DNA of 64,000 nt from Streptomyces canus (GTDB lineage Bacteria > Actinomycetota > Actinomycetes > Streptomycetales > Streptomycetaceae). The stretch's first letter is position 1, and every line of letters starts with the position of its first letter. The notes under the pieces were generated by a model. The model was given only the letters and a program-made list of their open reading frames with translations. It was not told the DNA's origin and did no database searches. Made by a program: the position numbers and the translations under genes. The stretch is from NCBI RefSeq assembly GCF_030816965.1, contig NZ_JAUSYQ010000002.1:5801501-5865500 (forward strand), in the 5' to 3' direction. Shown piece by piece: positions 39,470 to 49,453 of this stretch.

Positions 39470-39805
39470 GTGGCACAGAAGGTTCAGGTCCTTCTTGTCG
39501 ATGACATCGACGGCGGCGAGGCGGACGAGACCGTCACGTTCGCGTTGGACGGCAAGACGTACGAGATCGATCTCACGACTGCCAATGCGGACAAGCTTCG
39601 TGACCTTCTCGACCCTTACGTGAAGGGCGGTCGCCGTACCGGAGGCCGAGCCGCGGGTGGGCGCGGAAAGGCGCGGGCCGCTTCCGGTGGCAGTCAGGAC
39701 ACCGCTCAGATCCGTGCCTGGGCGAAGGAGAACGGTTACGAGGTCAATGACCGTGGCCGAGTTCCGGCGAGCATTCGCGAGGCTTATGAGAAGGCCAACG
39801 CCTGA
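39470..39805 (+). CDS. lsr2: Lsr2 nucleoid-associated protein
   Basis: This is an H-NS-like xenogeneic silencer of 111 residues. The N-terminal dimerisation domain (QVLLVDDIDGGEADETVTFALDG) is followed by a basic Gly/Arg linker. The C-terminal DNA-binding domain carries the RGR hook (NDRGRVPASI), which enters the minor groove of AT-rich DNA. It silences laterally acquired and secondary-metabolite genes. The GTG start has GAAAGGA about 6 bp upstream; an ATG five codons earlier is possible. Confidence 0.96.
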   Translation: MAQKVQVLLVDDIDGGEADETVTFALDGKTYEIDLTTANADKLRDLLDPYVKGGRRTGGRAAGGRGKARAASGGSQDTAQIRAWAKENGYEVNDRGRVPASIREAYEKANA

Positions 39806-39840
39806 TCGAAAGGTCCGTGGCGGCCGGGGCCTGCGAAAGC

Positions 39841-40602
39841 TTACGGCCGAGCGCGCCGCAGCCGCAGCCGGTGGCAGTGCGCCGCCACCGTGTTCACGAC
39901 GCGTACGAGATCGGGGGCGCCCCCATCGCCCCCCAGCGCCGACAACGTCGGCAGCGAGGCCTCGACCTCGCACCCAGGCTCGGGGGGCCGCAGCCACACG
40001 GCGGCCCCCTGCAGGGCGCCCGGTCGGCCCTGGACGAACGGTCGCCGGCTCCCGACGGCCCGGCTCGCCTCCGTAGGCGACCGCCGAGGCGTGAGGCCGC
40101 CCGGTTCCGGACGCGCCGCCAGGGCAGGGGATTCGTCTTCGACGGGCTCGGTAGACGGCCCCGACGGCACCTCCCCGATTCCGCTCACCGCGGGCTCCGG
40201 CGGAGGCGGTGCCTGCATCACGCCGCCCGTGCCGACCGCGCGTAGGTCGAGCGCCAGGGTGCCCCACTCCAGCCATTCCAGCAGGCCCGGCAGCTCCTCC
40301 GTGCTGCCCGCGGCCACCAGAAGCCCCATACGGTCGCCCCGCATCGCCACCGGAGAGGACCCGGCGAGATGGCGCAGGGCCGCGCGGCCGGCCTCGGCCG
40401 GAACGTCCAGGACGTCGAAGCGCAGCCCCAGACGCAGTCGTAGGGGAGATTCCGCGGTGCTCGCGGGCACCGTGGGCCAGCCCAGTTCGTTCTCGTACCA
40501 GCGGCGGACCGGATCGTCGCCGAAGGTGGCCAGGTCGAGCGGCCGGCGGGGGAGCGGGACCGTGGTGAGATCCGTGGCGAGAGAGGGGAGGCTGCCGGAC
40601 AT
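39841..40602 (-). CDS. SCO3374-family hypothetical protein
   Basis: This 253-residue protein resembles the Streptomyces SCO3374 family by position and by the motif LPRRPLDLATFGDDPVRRWYE near the start. The N-terminal 110 residues recall the prim-pol-like domain of actinobacterial bifunctional primases, though without clear catalytic residues. A Pro/Glu-rich linker (about 115-195) leads to a final segment with VNTVAAHCHRLRLRRARP. Function is unknown. The ATG is chosen from the family start; no ribosome site is visible. It is convergent with lsr2. Confidence 0.75.
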   Translation of the reverse strand: MSGSLPSLATDLTTVPLPRRPLDLATFGDDPVRRWYENELGWPTVPASTAESPLRLRLGLRFDVLDVPAEAGRAALRHLAGSSPVAMRGDRMGLLVAAGSTEELPGLLEWLEWGTLALDLRAVGTGGVMQAPPPPEPAVSGIGEVPSGPSTEPVEDESPALAARPEPGGLTPRRSPTEASRAVGSRRPFVQGRPGALQGAAVWLRPPEPGCEVEASLPTLSALGGDGGAPDLVRVVNTVAAHCHRLRLRRARP

Positions 40603-40708
40603 GCCAAGTGCAACCGCCGAAAGACCACAAGAGTTACGTTGGGTGTACCGGCAGGTGCGAAGAGTGGCCGAAGAGGGGGCGTGCGGGCGTGCGGGGTGGT
40701 GCAAGGTT

Positions 40709-40722
40709 GTTCGCCCATAGCG
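40709..40722. promoter_or_regulatory. ClgR box 1 upstream of clpC
   Basis: GTTCGC-CCATA-GCG is an exact match to the ClgR consensus GTTCGC-N5-GCG as I recall it from Streptomyces clp regulation. It lies 311 bp upstream of the clpC start. Confidence 0.65.
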
Positions 40723-40814
40723 GAGGGACGGGGGGCGTGCGGCATGGAGTGTCGGTCCGCGCGGGTAAGACATCCCTAGTGGGAGGGGGCGACACGCAGG
40801 AAAGGCCGTCTCAC

Positions 40815-40828
40815 GTTCGCCATCGGCG
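40815..40828. promoter_or_regulatory. ClgR box 2 upstream of clpC
   Basis: GTTCGC-CATCG-GCG is a second exact match to the same consensus, 205 bp upstream of the clpC start and 106 bp after box 1. It is the better placed candidate for activation of clpC. Confidence 0.75.
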
Positions 40829-41032
40829 TACTGGCGACTGGGGTAACTGCCTGGCCTGCGGGAACATCGTCTCGCACCATCGGGTTGGAGCAGATGTCGG
40901 CGTTCGGGGTCAGGAGGCCAAGGACGGTGTCGGCAGTTGGAATGAGCGGTCCCCGCTTGCGGGACTAAGCTGCGGAAGGACAGGGAGGGGAAGTTCCCCC
41001 CACTGCCTGACCGCTCTGAGGAGCGATTAACG

Positions 41033-43558
<2,526 letters not shown>

Positions 43559-43574
43559 GCCTCAGGGCGACGCC

Positions 43575-43612
43575 AGAAGGGGCCGGTGCTTTTCGAAGCA
43601 CCGGCCCCTTCT
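43575..43612. terminator. Bidirectional terminator after clpC
   Basis: A perfect 16-bp stem, AGAAGGGGCCGGTGCT with its complement, encloses a 6-nt TTTCGA loop, beginning 16 bp after the clpC stop. The T of the minus-strand pseudogene's probable TGA is the last base of the stem, so the hairpin serves both strands. Confidence 0.92.
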
Positions 43613-44506
43613 CAGCGCTCGACCAGGGGGACCTCGATCGCGAGCGCTTCGCCAAGGGGTCGAGCGAGACGGATAACCCCCGCACACCCAGCAGGGTCAC
43701 CGAGCGCAGCGCCGGCAACCGGCACGCCGGCGCGGAGAAGTCCTCGATGCCGTCCAGCCCCGAGATGTGCGCTCTCGCCTTCGGCAGACCCAGTTCCCGC
43801 AGACCAGGCCAGTGCTCCGGCCTGCGCGTGCGGTTGGGGCTCGGCCTGTCCAGGGGGAGCCGTTCCGGCGGGAGTCGTGGTGGCCTCCTCGCAGAAGGGG
43901 TCGGCGACAGGCAGTGGGGCGTGCCGGTCGGGGCCGTACGCCGGGGAGGGCGGTTCTGTTGGGGACTCGGCGGGCGCGCGGATCCTGGTGCGGGCCGGCG
44001 GCCAGTGCTCCGGCCTGCGCGTGCGGTTGGGGCTCGGCCTGTCCAGGGGGAGCCGTTCCGGCGGGGGTCGTGGCGGCCTCCTCGCAGAAGAGGTCGGCGA
44101 CAGGCAGCGGGGCGTGCCGGTCGGGGCCGTACGCCGCGAAGGGCGCTTCTGCTGGGGACTCGGCGGGCGCGCGGATCCTGGTGCGGGCCGGCGGCCAGTG
44201 CTCCGGCCTGCGCGTGCGGTTGGGGCTCGGCCTGTCCAGGGGGAGCCGTTCCGGCGGGAGTCGTGGTGGCCTCCTCGCAGAAGAGGTCGGCGACAGGCAG
44301 TGGGGCGTGCCGGTCGGGGCCGTACGCCGGGGAGGGCGGTTCTGCTGGGGACTCGGCGGGCGCGCGGATCCTGGTGCGGGCCAGGGCGCGGGCCTCCTTC
44401 CCGCCGAGAGTGCGCTGCTCGCCCCGCAGGAGACGCGGGCGGAGAACCGAACGGGTTTGTCCACCAGGCCGGACGCAGGTTTGGTGCCGAGTACCGCCGG
44501 CTCCAT
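43612..44506 (-). pseudogene. Decayed gene disrupted by a 193-bp tandem repeat
   Basis: The minus strand carries gene-like fragments in different frames. A plausible start (44506; MEPAVLGTKPASGLVDKPVRF) and a plausible end (ALAIEVPLVER then TGA at 43612, abutting a terminator) cannot be joined in one frame. In between lie three copies of a 193-bp unit, and because 193 is not divisible by three each copy changes frame. One frame near the 3' end reads LRSVTLLGVRG, which faintly recalls the nucleophile region of a thioesterase/BAAT-type hydrolase without the Ser. Identity is uncertain; the decayed state is well supported. Confidence 0.55.
43809..44382. repeat. 193-bp tandem repeat, about three copies
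   Basis: Copies span 43809-44001, 44002-44194 and 44195-44382 and each starts CCAGTGCTCCGGCCTGCG. Copies 1 and 3 are closest to each other; copy 2 has several substitutions, including CGCGAAGGGCGC for CGGGGAGGGCGG. The last copy stops about five bases short. The unit ends in a GC-rich GCGCGGATCCTGGTGCGGG element. Confidence 0.95.
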
Positions 44507-44551
44507 CCGCCACCCCCGTGTGGGCCGCGACGGATGGAGCCCAGCCGGAGG

Positions 44552-45184
44552 TCAGGACAACTGGCCGTCGTAGTCCGGGAGTTTGTAGGTCTTCTCGGCG
44601 TGGCCGCCCGACAGGTCGGTGGCGCTGTTGCCGATGTTCGCGATGATCGTGTAGCCCTTGTTCTCGATGTCGACGCGCTGGGCGGTCTTGTAGGCGGCGA
44701 CGTCCTTGAAGAGGTCGATGAAGTTGCGCACGTAGAGGCCGCTGACCTGGTAACCGACCTGCCTGAGGTTGTAGTTGGTCACCGAGGCGATGATGTCGGG
44801 GCGGGCGGTCACGAAGAACAGGGACACGCCGCGCTCCTGGGCGTACTTCGCGACGTCCAGGACGGGCTTGTTGGCCGGTGCGGGGTAGCTGAAGCCGAAG
44901 TCCGTCTCCAGGGTGGTGTTGTCGATGTCGAAGACGATCGCCTGCTTCTCGCCGGGCCTGGTGGCGGCGATACGTGTCTTCAGGTAGGGGAGGGCCTGGT
45001 CCATCACGGCCTGGCAGTCGGTCTGCCAGGTGGCGTAGTCGACGTCTTCGGCGGCGGCCGTCGCGGTCGGGGAAGCGCTGGTGGTCGTCGTCGCGGCCTC
45101 GGCGGGGACGGCCAGGGCGACGAGTGCGGCTGCGGAGACGGTGCTTACGGCGATGCGGTGCGCCCAGGGGCGTCGGCTTGTCAC
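44552..45184 (-). CDS. Secreted HAD-family acid phosphatase (subfamily IIIB)
   Basis: This 210-residue protein begins with a signal peptide (cleavage near residue 30, after AEA). HAD motif I is FDIDNTTLETD, motif II is FFVTARPD, a Lys follows in AAYKT, and motif IV is NIGNSATDLSGG. The PF03767 family comprises secreted phosphatases that release phosphate from nucleotides and other monoesters. GAGAGGA precedes the GTG start. It is divergent from the M23 gene, and its promoter lies in the 373-bp gap. Confidence 0.9.
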   Translation of the reverse strand: MTSRRPWAHRIAVSTVSAAALVALAVPAEAATTTTSASPTATAAAEDVDYATWQTDCQAVMDQALPYLKTRIAATRPGEKQAIVFDIDNTTLETDFGFSYPAPANKPVLDVAKYAQERGVSLFFVTARPDIIASVTNYNLRQVGYQVSGLYVRNFIDLFKDVAAYKTAQRVDIENKGYTIIANIGNSATDLSGGHAEKTYKLPDYDGQLS

Positions 45185-45340
45185 GGTGGTGGGGGTCCTC
45201 TCACGTCCGGAAACGCTGCAGTTGTCCCGTGCATGTTTGTTGGTGAGGGTGGCGCGAGGGGAACCGTAGGGTTACTGGTTGGTAGGAAGCCAGAGGCGTG
45301 CGTCACATGGCATGGCTTTTGCCTTCGGGCCGCCGGTGAC

Positions 45341-45557
45341 TTGCCGCACAGGTGATTTGTCCGTTACTAGGCGGAATAGTGGCGAGATCCTGGGAGGAAC
45401 AGGACTTCTCGCACGGCCTGGCGAGACCTATTACTATGGTTCGTCGTAGATGTGCTGTTTGGGGGTTTTTGAACCCCGGGGGTACCAAGGGTTGTCCCAT
45501 CCGGGCGCCGCTGTGCGCCGGATGGTTTTTCCTGCCCCCGGCTTCGATGAGGTTCTG
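45341..45557 (+). promoter_or_regulatory. Structured 5' leader with intrinsic terminator before the M23 gene
   Basis: Of the 373-bp gap, the part near 45185-45340 holds the promoter of the phosphatase gene. A weak promoter for the M23 gene may be TTGCCG (45341) with TACTAG (45365). Downstream come a hairpin (GCGAGA-TCCTG with CAGGA-CTTCTCGC, about 45383-45412), a small GGGGTT/AACCCC hairpin near 45471-45477, and a terminator hairpin (45497-45525) with TTTTT. The start codon is 27 bp further. This layout suggests attenuation. Confidence 0.5.
45497..45530 (+). terminator. Intrinsic terminator within the leader of the M23 gene
   Basis: CCATCCGGGCGC pairs with GCGCCGGATGG (one bulged G) over a 6-nt loop, directly followed by TTTTT. 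No gene ends just upstream, so its position 28 bp before the coding start argues for conditional termination. Confidence 0.75.
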
Positions 45558-46106
45558 ATGTTCCAGCGCGCCTTCAACCGCTCTTCCCGTACGTCCCTGC
45601 TCCGCACCCGTGTGGCCGTCGTGGCCGCGTCCGTCGGGACGACGGTCGCGCTGGGGGCCGGAGTCGCTTCGGCCGCGTCCTCCTCGGCCTCCTGGGTCGA
45701 CCCGGTGAAGAAGTACACGCTCAGCGCGAGCTACGCGCAGTCCGGGAGCATGTGGCACTCCAAGCACAGCGGGCAGGACTTCGCCGTGCCGAGCGGTACG
45801 ACCGTCGTCGCCGCGCACGGCGGGACCGTCGTCAAGGCGGGTCCGGGGGGTGCCGGTGACGGTGCCGCCTACGGCAACGCCATAGTGATCAAGCACGGCA
45901 AGGGGAGGTACTCGCAGTACGCCCACCTCTCCCGGATCAAGGTTCACGTCGGCCAGGTCGTCAAGACCGGTCAGCGCATCGCCCTGTCCGGCAACACCGG
46001 CAACTCCAGCGGCCCGCACCTGCACTTCGAGATCCGCACGACCGCCAACTACGGCTCTGCGATAGACCCGGTCGCCTTCCTGCGGGCCAAGGGCGTCAAG
46101 GTCTGA
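45558..46106 (+). CDS. Secreted M23-family metallopeptidase
   Basis: This 182-residue secreted peptidoglycan hydrolase has a signal peptide (cleavage after ASA, about residue 40) and a single LytM/M23 domain. The zinc ligands are in HSGQDFAVP (H and D) and SGPHLHFEI (HxH). It contains no LysM or SH3 domain, so it is a minimal form. GAGG lies about 7 bp before the ATG. The leader has an intrinsic terminator, so expression is probably conditional, as for other Streptomyces wall hydrolases under riboswitch control. Confidence 0.93.
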   Translation: MFQRAFNRSSRTSLLRTRVAVVAASVGTTVALGAGVASAASSSASWVDPVKKYTLSASYAQSGSMWHSKHSGQDFAVPSGTTVVAAHGGTVVKAGPGGAGDGAAYGNAIVIKHGKGRYSQYAHLSRIKVHVGQVVKTGQRIALSGNTGNSSGPHLHFEIRTTANYGSAIDPVAFLRAKGVKV

Positions 46107-46118
46107 GCGGCCGACCGC

Positions 46119-46715
46119 CTACGCGTGCGCACTGCCCCGGTGGGCCTGGGTGACCAGGTCCGTCGCCACCTCCAGGACCGCCTTGCGCTTGGCCTCCGGG
46201 TCGGCGGCGATGTCCTGGAGGAAGAACATCCCGGCGTGCATCGTGAAGATCGCGCTGACGCAGCGGACCTGGTCGGTCAGGTCCGCTTCCGGATCGATGA
46301 TGATCTCGCGCAGACCCTGCATGCGCTCCTTGAACGTCTCGCCGACGCGCAGTTCGCGGACCGCCGCCTGGTTCTCCTGCATGAAGCGGAACAGCGGTGC
46401 CGCGCCGGCCAGGATCTCGCTGTAGCGCCGTACGATCTCCTGCTTGGTCTCCAGCGTGTGCGGCTGCTTCCTGCCCCACTCGATCAGGTCGAGGATCGGC
46501 TGCGTCAGATCGTCGAAGATGCTGACGAGGATCTCTTCCTTGGTCTTGAAGTGGTAGTAGAGCGCAGCCTTGGTGACGTCGAGGTGCTCGGCGATCTCCC
46601 GCAGGGACGTCTTCTCGTACCCCTGCTCCGCGAAGAGTCCGAGAGCCACGTCCTGGATGCGCTGGCGCGTGTTGCCGCGGCGCTGCTGCTTCGTGACGTC
46701 CATGGTGCCGCCCAT
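46119..46715 (-). CDS. TetR-family regulator of the adjacent MFS exporter
   Basis: This 198-residue TetR repressor has its HTH at about residues 15-60 (RIQDVALGLFAEQGYEKTSLREIAEHLDVTKAALYYHFKTKEEIL) and a ligand-binding helical C-terminus. GAGGAGG lies 7 bp before the ATG at 46715, which decides the start. It is divergent from the DHA2 exporter, and the shared gap holds a long palindrome, so it most likely represses both genes until an exported compound binds. Confidence 0.93.
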   Translation of the reverse strand: MGGTMDVTKQQRRGNTRQRIQDVALGLFAEQGYEKTSLREIAEHLDVTKAALYYHFKTKEEILVSIFDDLTQPILDLIEWGRKQPHTLETKQEIVRRYSEILAGAAPLFRFMQENQAAVRELRVGETFKERMQGLREIIIDPEADLTDQVRCVSAIFTMHAGMFFLQDIAADPEAKRKAVLEVATDLVTQAHRGSAHA

Positions 46716-46742
46716 CCTCGTGCCTCCTCGGCTTTCCATAAA

Positions 46743-46814
46743 ACTTACTTGACGCCCGGCTAGTTACCCGTCTAACTTCCCCAGTGTAGACAACTAGCCG
46801 GGCGGCAAGTAAGT
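46743..46814. promoter_or_regulatory. Long palindromic operator between TetR and MFS genes
   Basis: Two 23-bp arms (46743-46765 and 46792-46814) match with a single mismatch, and inside them a second 5-bp pair, GTCTA/TAGAC, is nested. TTGACG (46749-46754) and TAACTT (46773-46778), 18 bp apart, form a plus-strand promoter inside the palindrome. Binding there would block the MFS gene and probably the TetR gene. Confidence 0.85.
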
Positions 46815-46859
46815 GCCCCGGCGGGGGCAGTACCGCAGGACCTCAGGGGAGTGGGAACG

Positions 46860-48425
46860 ATGGCGGACACACAGACGGTCGAGACGGAGCCGGACAAGAA
46901 ACAGCGCAGCGTGCGGGTCGTCCTGCTCGCGCTGATGATCACCATGATGCTCGCCATGCTCGACAACATGATCGTGGGCACCGCGATGCCGACGATCGTG
47001 GGCGAGCTCGGCGGACTCGAACACCTCTCGTGGGTCGTGACGGCCTACACGCTGGCCACCGCGGCCGCCACCCCGCTCTGGGGCAAGCTCGGCGACATGT
47101 ACGGCCGCAAGGGCGTCTTCATGACGTCGATCGTGCTCTTCCTGATCGGCTCCGCGCTCAGCGGTATGGCCCAGGACATGGGGCAGCTCATCGGCTTCCG
47201 GGCCGTGCAGGGCCTCGGCGCCGGCGGTCTGATGGTCGGCGTCATGGCGATCATCGGTGACCTGATCCCGCCCCGGGAGCGCGGAAAGTACCAGGGCATG
47301 ATGGCCGGCGTCATGGCGCTCGCGATGATCGGCGGTCCGCTGGTCGGCGGCACCATCACCGACAACTGGGGCTGGCGCTGGTCCTTCTACATCAACCTGC
47401 CGCTCGGTGTCGTGTCGCTCGGCCTGATCAGCGCGGTGCTGCACCTGCCGAAGAAGCGCGCACAGGCCCGTATCGACTACCTGGGCGCCGCCCTGCTGAC
47501 CGTCGGCATCACCTCCATCGTGCTGGTGACCACCTGGGGCGGCACGGAGTACGCCTGGACCTCCGCGCGGATCATGGAGCTGATCGGCATCGGTGTCGCC
47601 GCGCTCGTCGGATTCGTGTTCTGGCAGACCAAGGCGGCCGAGCCGGTCGTACCGCTGCACATCTTCCGCAGCCGCAACTTCACGCTGATGTCGATCATCG
47701 GCTTCATCACGGGCTTCGTGATGTTCGGCGCCACCCTCTTCCTGCCGCTGTACCAGCAGGCCGTGCAGGGTGCCTCCGCGACCAACTCCGGGCTCCTCCT
47801 CCTGCCGATGCTCGGCGCGATGCTGGTGACCTCGATGGTCGCGGGCCGGATCACCACCGACAGCGGTCGGTACTACGTCTTCCCGGTCGTCGGCAGTGTC
47901 CTGATGGTGATCGGCCTGTACCTGCTGTCGACCATGGACACCGGAACCTCGCGATTCACCTCCGGTGTCTTCATGGCCGTCGTCGGACTCGGCATGGGCT
48001 GCCTGATGCAGATCACCATGCTGGTCGCGCAGAACAGCGTGGACATGAAGGACATGGGCGTCGCGTCCTCGTCCACCACCCTCTTCCGTACGCTCGGCTC
48101 CTCCTTCGGTGTGGCCATCATGGGCGCGCTGTTCAACCACCGGGTCCAGGACGTCATGGCCGAGCGCGGCGGCGAGCAGGGCGCCAAGGTGACCGAGCAG
48201 TCCGCGACGGTGAGCGCAAAGGGCCTGGAGAAGTTGCCGGACACGGTGCGCGAGGCCTACCAGTTCGCGGTGTCGGCCGGCACGCACTCGGCGTTCCTGC
48301 TCGGCGCGATCGTCGCCGTGGTCTCGCTGGTGGCGGCGGTGTTCGTCAAGGAGGTGCCGCTGAAGGGCGCGGGACCGCAGAAGTCGGCGGACGACGCGGC
48401 GCCGGCTCCGCTGGTCGAGGTCTGA
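46860..48425 (+). CDS. DHA2-family MFS drug exporter (14 membrane segments)
   Basis: This 521-residue transporter of the EmrB/QacA group has the motif A-like GKLGDMYGRKGVF between helices 2 and 3, and LDNMIVGTAMPTIVGELG in helix 1. Fourteen membrane segments are expected from the length and hydrophobicity. It should export lipophilic or cationic drugs with proton antiport. AGGGGA lies about 9 bp before the ATG. It is controlled by the divergent TetR protein and ends at a strong terminator. Confidence 0.93.
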   Translation: MADTQTVETEPDKKQRSVRVVLLALMITMMLAMLDNMIVGTAMPTIVGELGGLEHLSWVVTAYTLATAAATPLWGKLGDMYGRKGVFMTSIVLFLIGSALSGMAQDMGQLIGFRAVQGLGAGGLMVGVMAIIGDLIPPRERGKYQGMMAGVMALAMIGGPLVGGTITDNWGWRWSFYINLPLGVVSLGLISAVLHLPKKRAQARIDYLGAALLTVGITSIVLVTTWGGTEYAWTSARIMELIGIGVAALVGFVFWQTKAAEPVVPLHIFRSRNFTLMSIIGFITGFVMFGATLFLPLYQQAVQGASATNSGLLLLPMLGAMLVTSMVAGRITTDSGRYYVFPVVGSVLMVIGLYLLSTMDTGTSRFTSGVFMAVVGLGMGCLMQITMLVAQNSVDMKDMGVASSSTTLFRTLGSSFGVAIMGALFNHRVQDVMAERGGEQGAKVTEQSATVSAKGLEKLPDTVREAYQFAVSAGTHSAFLLGAIVAVVSLVAAVFVKEVPLKGAGPQKSADDAAPAPLVEV

Positions 48426-48442
48426 ACCGACCCTGCTGAACC

Positions 48443-48478
48443 GAAGGCCCCCGGACGGTGTCCGCCCCGGGGGCCTTC
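48443..48478 (+). terminator. Terminator after the MFS gene
   Basis: GAAGGCCCCCGG (48443-48454) pairs perfectly with CCGGGGGCCTTC (48467-48478) over a 12-nt loop. No long T-tract follows. Confidence 0.82.
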
Positions 48479-48530
48479 TCCGTGCGCGCTCGCGGGGTCG
48501 ATGTCAGTGCCGCGTGCCACCATCGGCCTC

Positions 48531-49022
48531 ATGGACAAGGTGCGGCAGATCCGGCTCGCCAAGGACGCCATGGACCGCGACTGGGCCGATCCGGACCTGG
48601 ACCTGGACGCCGTCGCGGCGCATGCCGGGTACTCGCGCTATCACTTCCTCCGGGCCTTCAAGGAGGCGTACGGCGAGACGCCCGGGCAGTACCTCACGCA
48701 CCGGCGGATCGAGCGGGCCGAGGAGATGCTGCGCGGGGCCGATCTGAGCGTCACCGAGATCTGCCACCTGGTCGGTTTCAGCAGCCTCGGCACCTTCTCC
48801 GCCCGCTTCAAGGCGCGGACCGGGCTCACCCCGAGCGAGTACCGCACCCGGCACGTGGGCCGCGGCGCCTCCCTGATCCCCGGGTGCTACGCCATGCTCT
48901 GGGCCGGCGGGTTCCCCACCGCGAGAATCGCGAAGAGGACCGCAACTTTGAAGAAGCGGCCCGGCCCTGGCCCTGCCTACGGTGACGGAGAGGAACCGGA
49001 CGACAGGAGGGCAGAGCCATGA
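48531..49022 (+). CDS. AraC-family regulator
   Basis: This short AraC-type protein of 163 residues has the double HTH at the N-terminus (about 5-105; AAHAGYSRYHFLRAFKEAYGE then VTEICHLVGFSSLGTFSARFKARTG). A cysteine-containing tail of about 55 residues follows, instead of a sensor domain. An ATG at 48501 would add ten residues. The stop overlaps the VOC gene start by four bases, so it is the first gene of a three-gene operon, probably controlling itself and the two enzymes. Confidence 0.87.
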   Translation: MDKVRQIRLAKDAMDRDWADPDLDLDAVAAHAGYSRYHFLRAFKEAYGETPGQYLTHRRIERAEEMLRGADLSVTEICHLVGFSSLGTFSARFKARTGLTPSEYRTRHVGRGASLIPGCYAMLWAGGFPTARIAKRTATLKKRPGPGPAYGDGEEPDDRRAEP

Positions 49023-49453
49023 TCCAGGGACTGGGCATCGCCACCGTATGGACCTTCGACCAGCAACGCACGAAAGCCTTCTTCACCGAGAAGCTCGACT
49101 TCGAGGTGCGCAGCGAGGTCTCGATGGGCGAGATGACATGGGTCACCGTCAGCGCCAAGGAGCAACAGGGCGTCGAGCTGGCGCTGATGAGCCTCGACGG
49201 CCCGGGCCTGGACCCCGAGTCCGCCGAGGCGCTGAAGAAGCTCGTCGGCAAGGGCGTGATGGGCGCCGGAGCGTTCCGTACGGATGACTGCCGCGGTGAC
49301 TACGAGACGTTCCGGGCGCGCGGGGTGGAGTTCGTCCAGGAGCCGCAGGAGCGGCCGTACGGCATCGAGGCGATCTTCCGCGACGACAGCGGCAACTGGT
49401 ACTCGCTGACCCAGCGCAGCGAGGAGCTGGACTTCTCCAAGGACTGGGCGTGA
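49019..49453 (+). CDS. VOC-superfamily (glyoxalase/dioxygenase fold) protein
   Basis: This 144-residue protein contains the beta-alpha-beta-beta-beta repeat of the vicinal oxygen chelate fold, with VWTFDQQRTKAFFTEKLDFEV at the start and RDDSGNWYSLTQ at the end. Metal-ligand positions are not all obvious. Such AraC-linked VOC proteins are usually annotated as glyoxalase-like without a defined substrate. AGGAGGG lies about 8 bp before the ATG. Overlaps on both sides indicate coupled translation. Confidence 0.9.
   Translation: MIQGLGIATVWTFDQQRTKAFFTEKLDFEVRSEVSMGEMTWVTVSAKEQQGVELALMSLDGPGLDPESAEALKKLVGKGVMGAGAFRTDDCRGDYETFRARGVEFVQEPQERPYGIEAIFRDDSGNWYSLTQRSEELDFSKDWA

Larger units (their letters stand above)
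40603..41032. other. Intergenic region upstream of clpC
   Basis: This 430-bp stretch has no convincing gene. It holds the start region of the SCO3374-like gene, two ClgR-box matches, and the clpC promoter and leader ending in a GAGGAG ribosome site. Short open frames here do not show the codon bias of neighbours. Confidence 0.6.

Noticed and set aside
43809..44382. CRISPR array
   Set aside because: The repeat unit is 193 bp, copies are directly adjacent and there are no spacers or cas genes.
43586..45355. A long plus-strand open frame through the 193-bp repeats and the phosphatase gene
   Set aside because: It runs antisense to a clear secreted phosphatase, and its composition is Gly/Arg-rich shadow sequence. 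GC-rich repeats stay open in all frames.
45185..45557. c-di-AMP (ydaO-type) riboswitch
   Set aside because: The conserved blocks I remember for that class, near GGGGTGAATC and CCCGAATCCGTCAGC, are missing, although a terminator and several hairpins are present.
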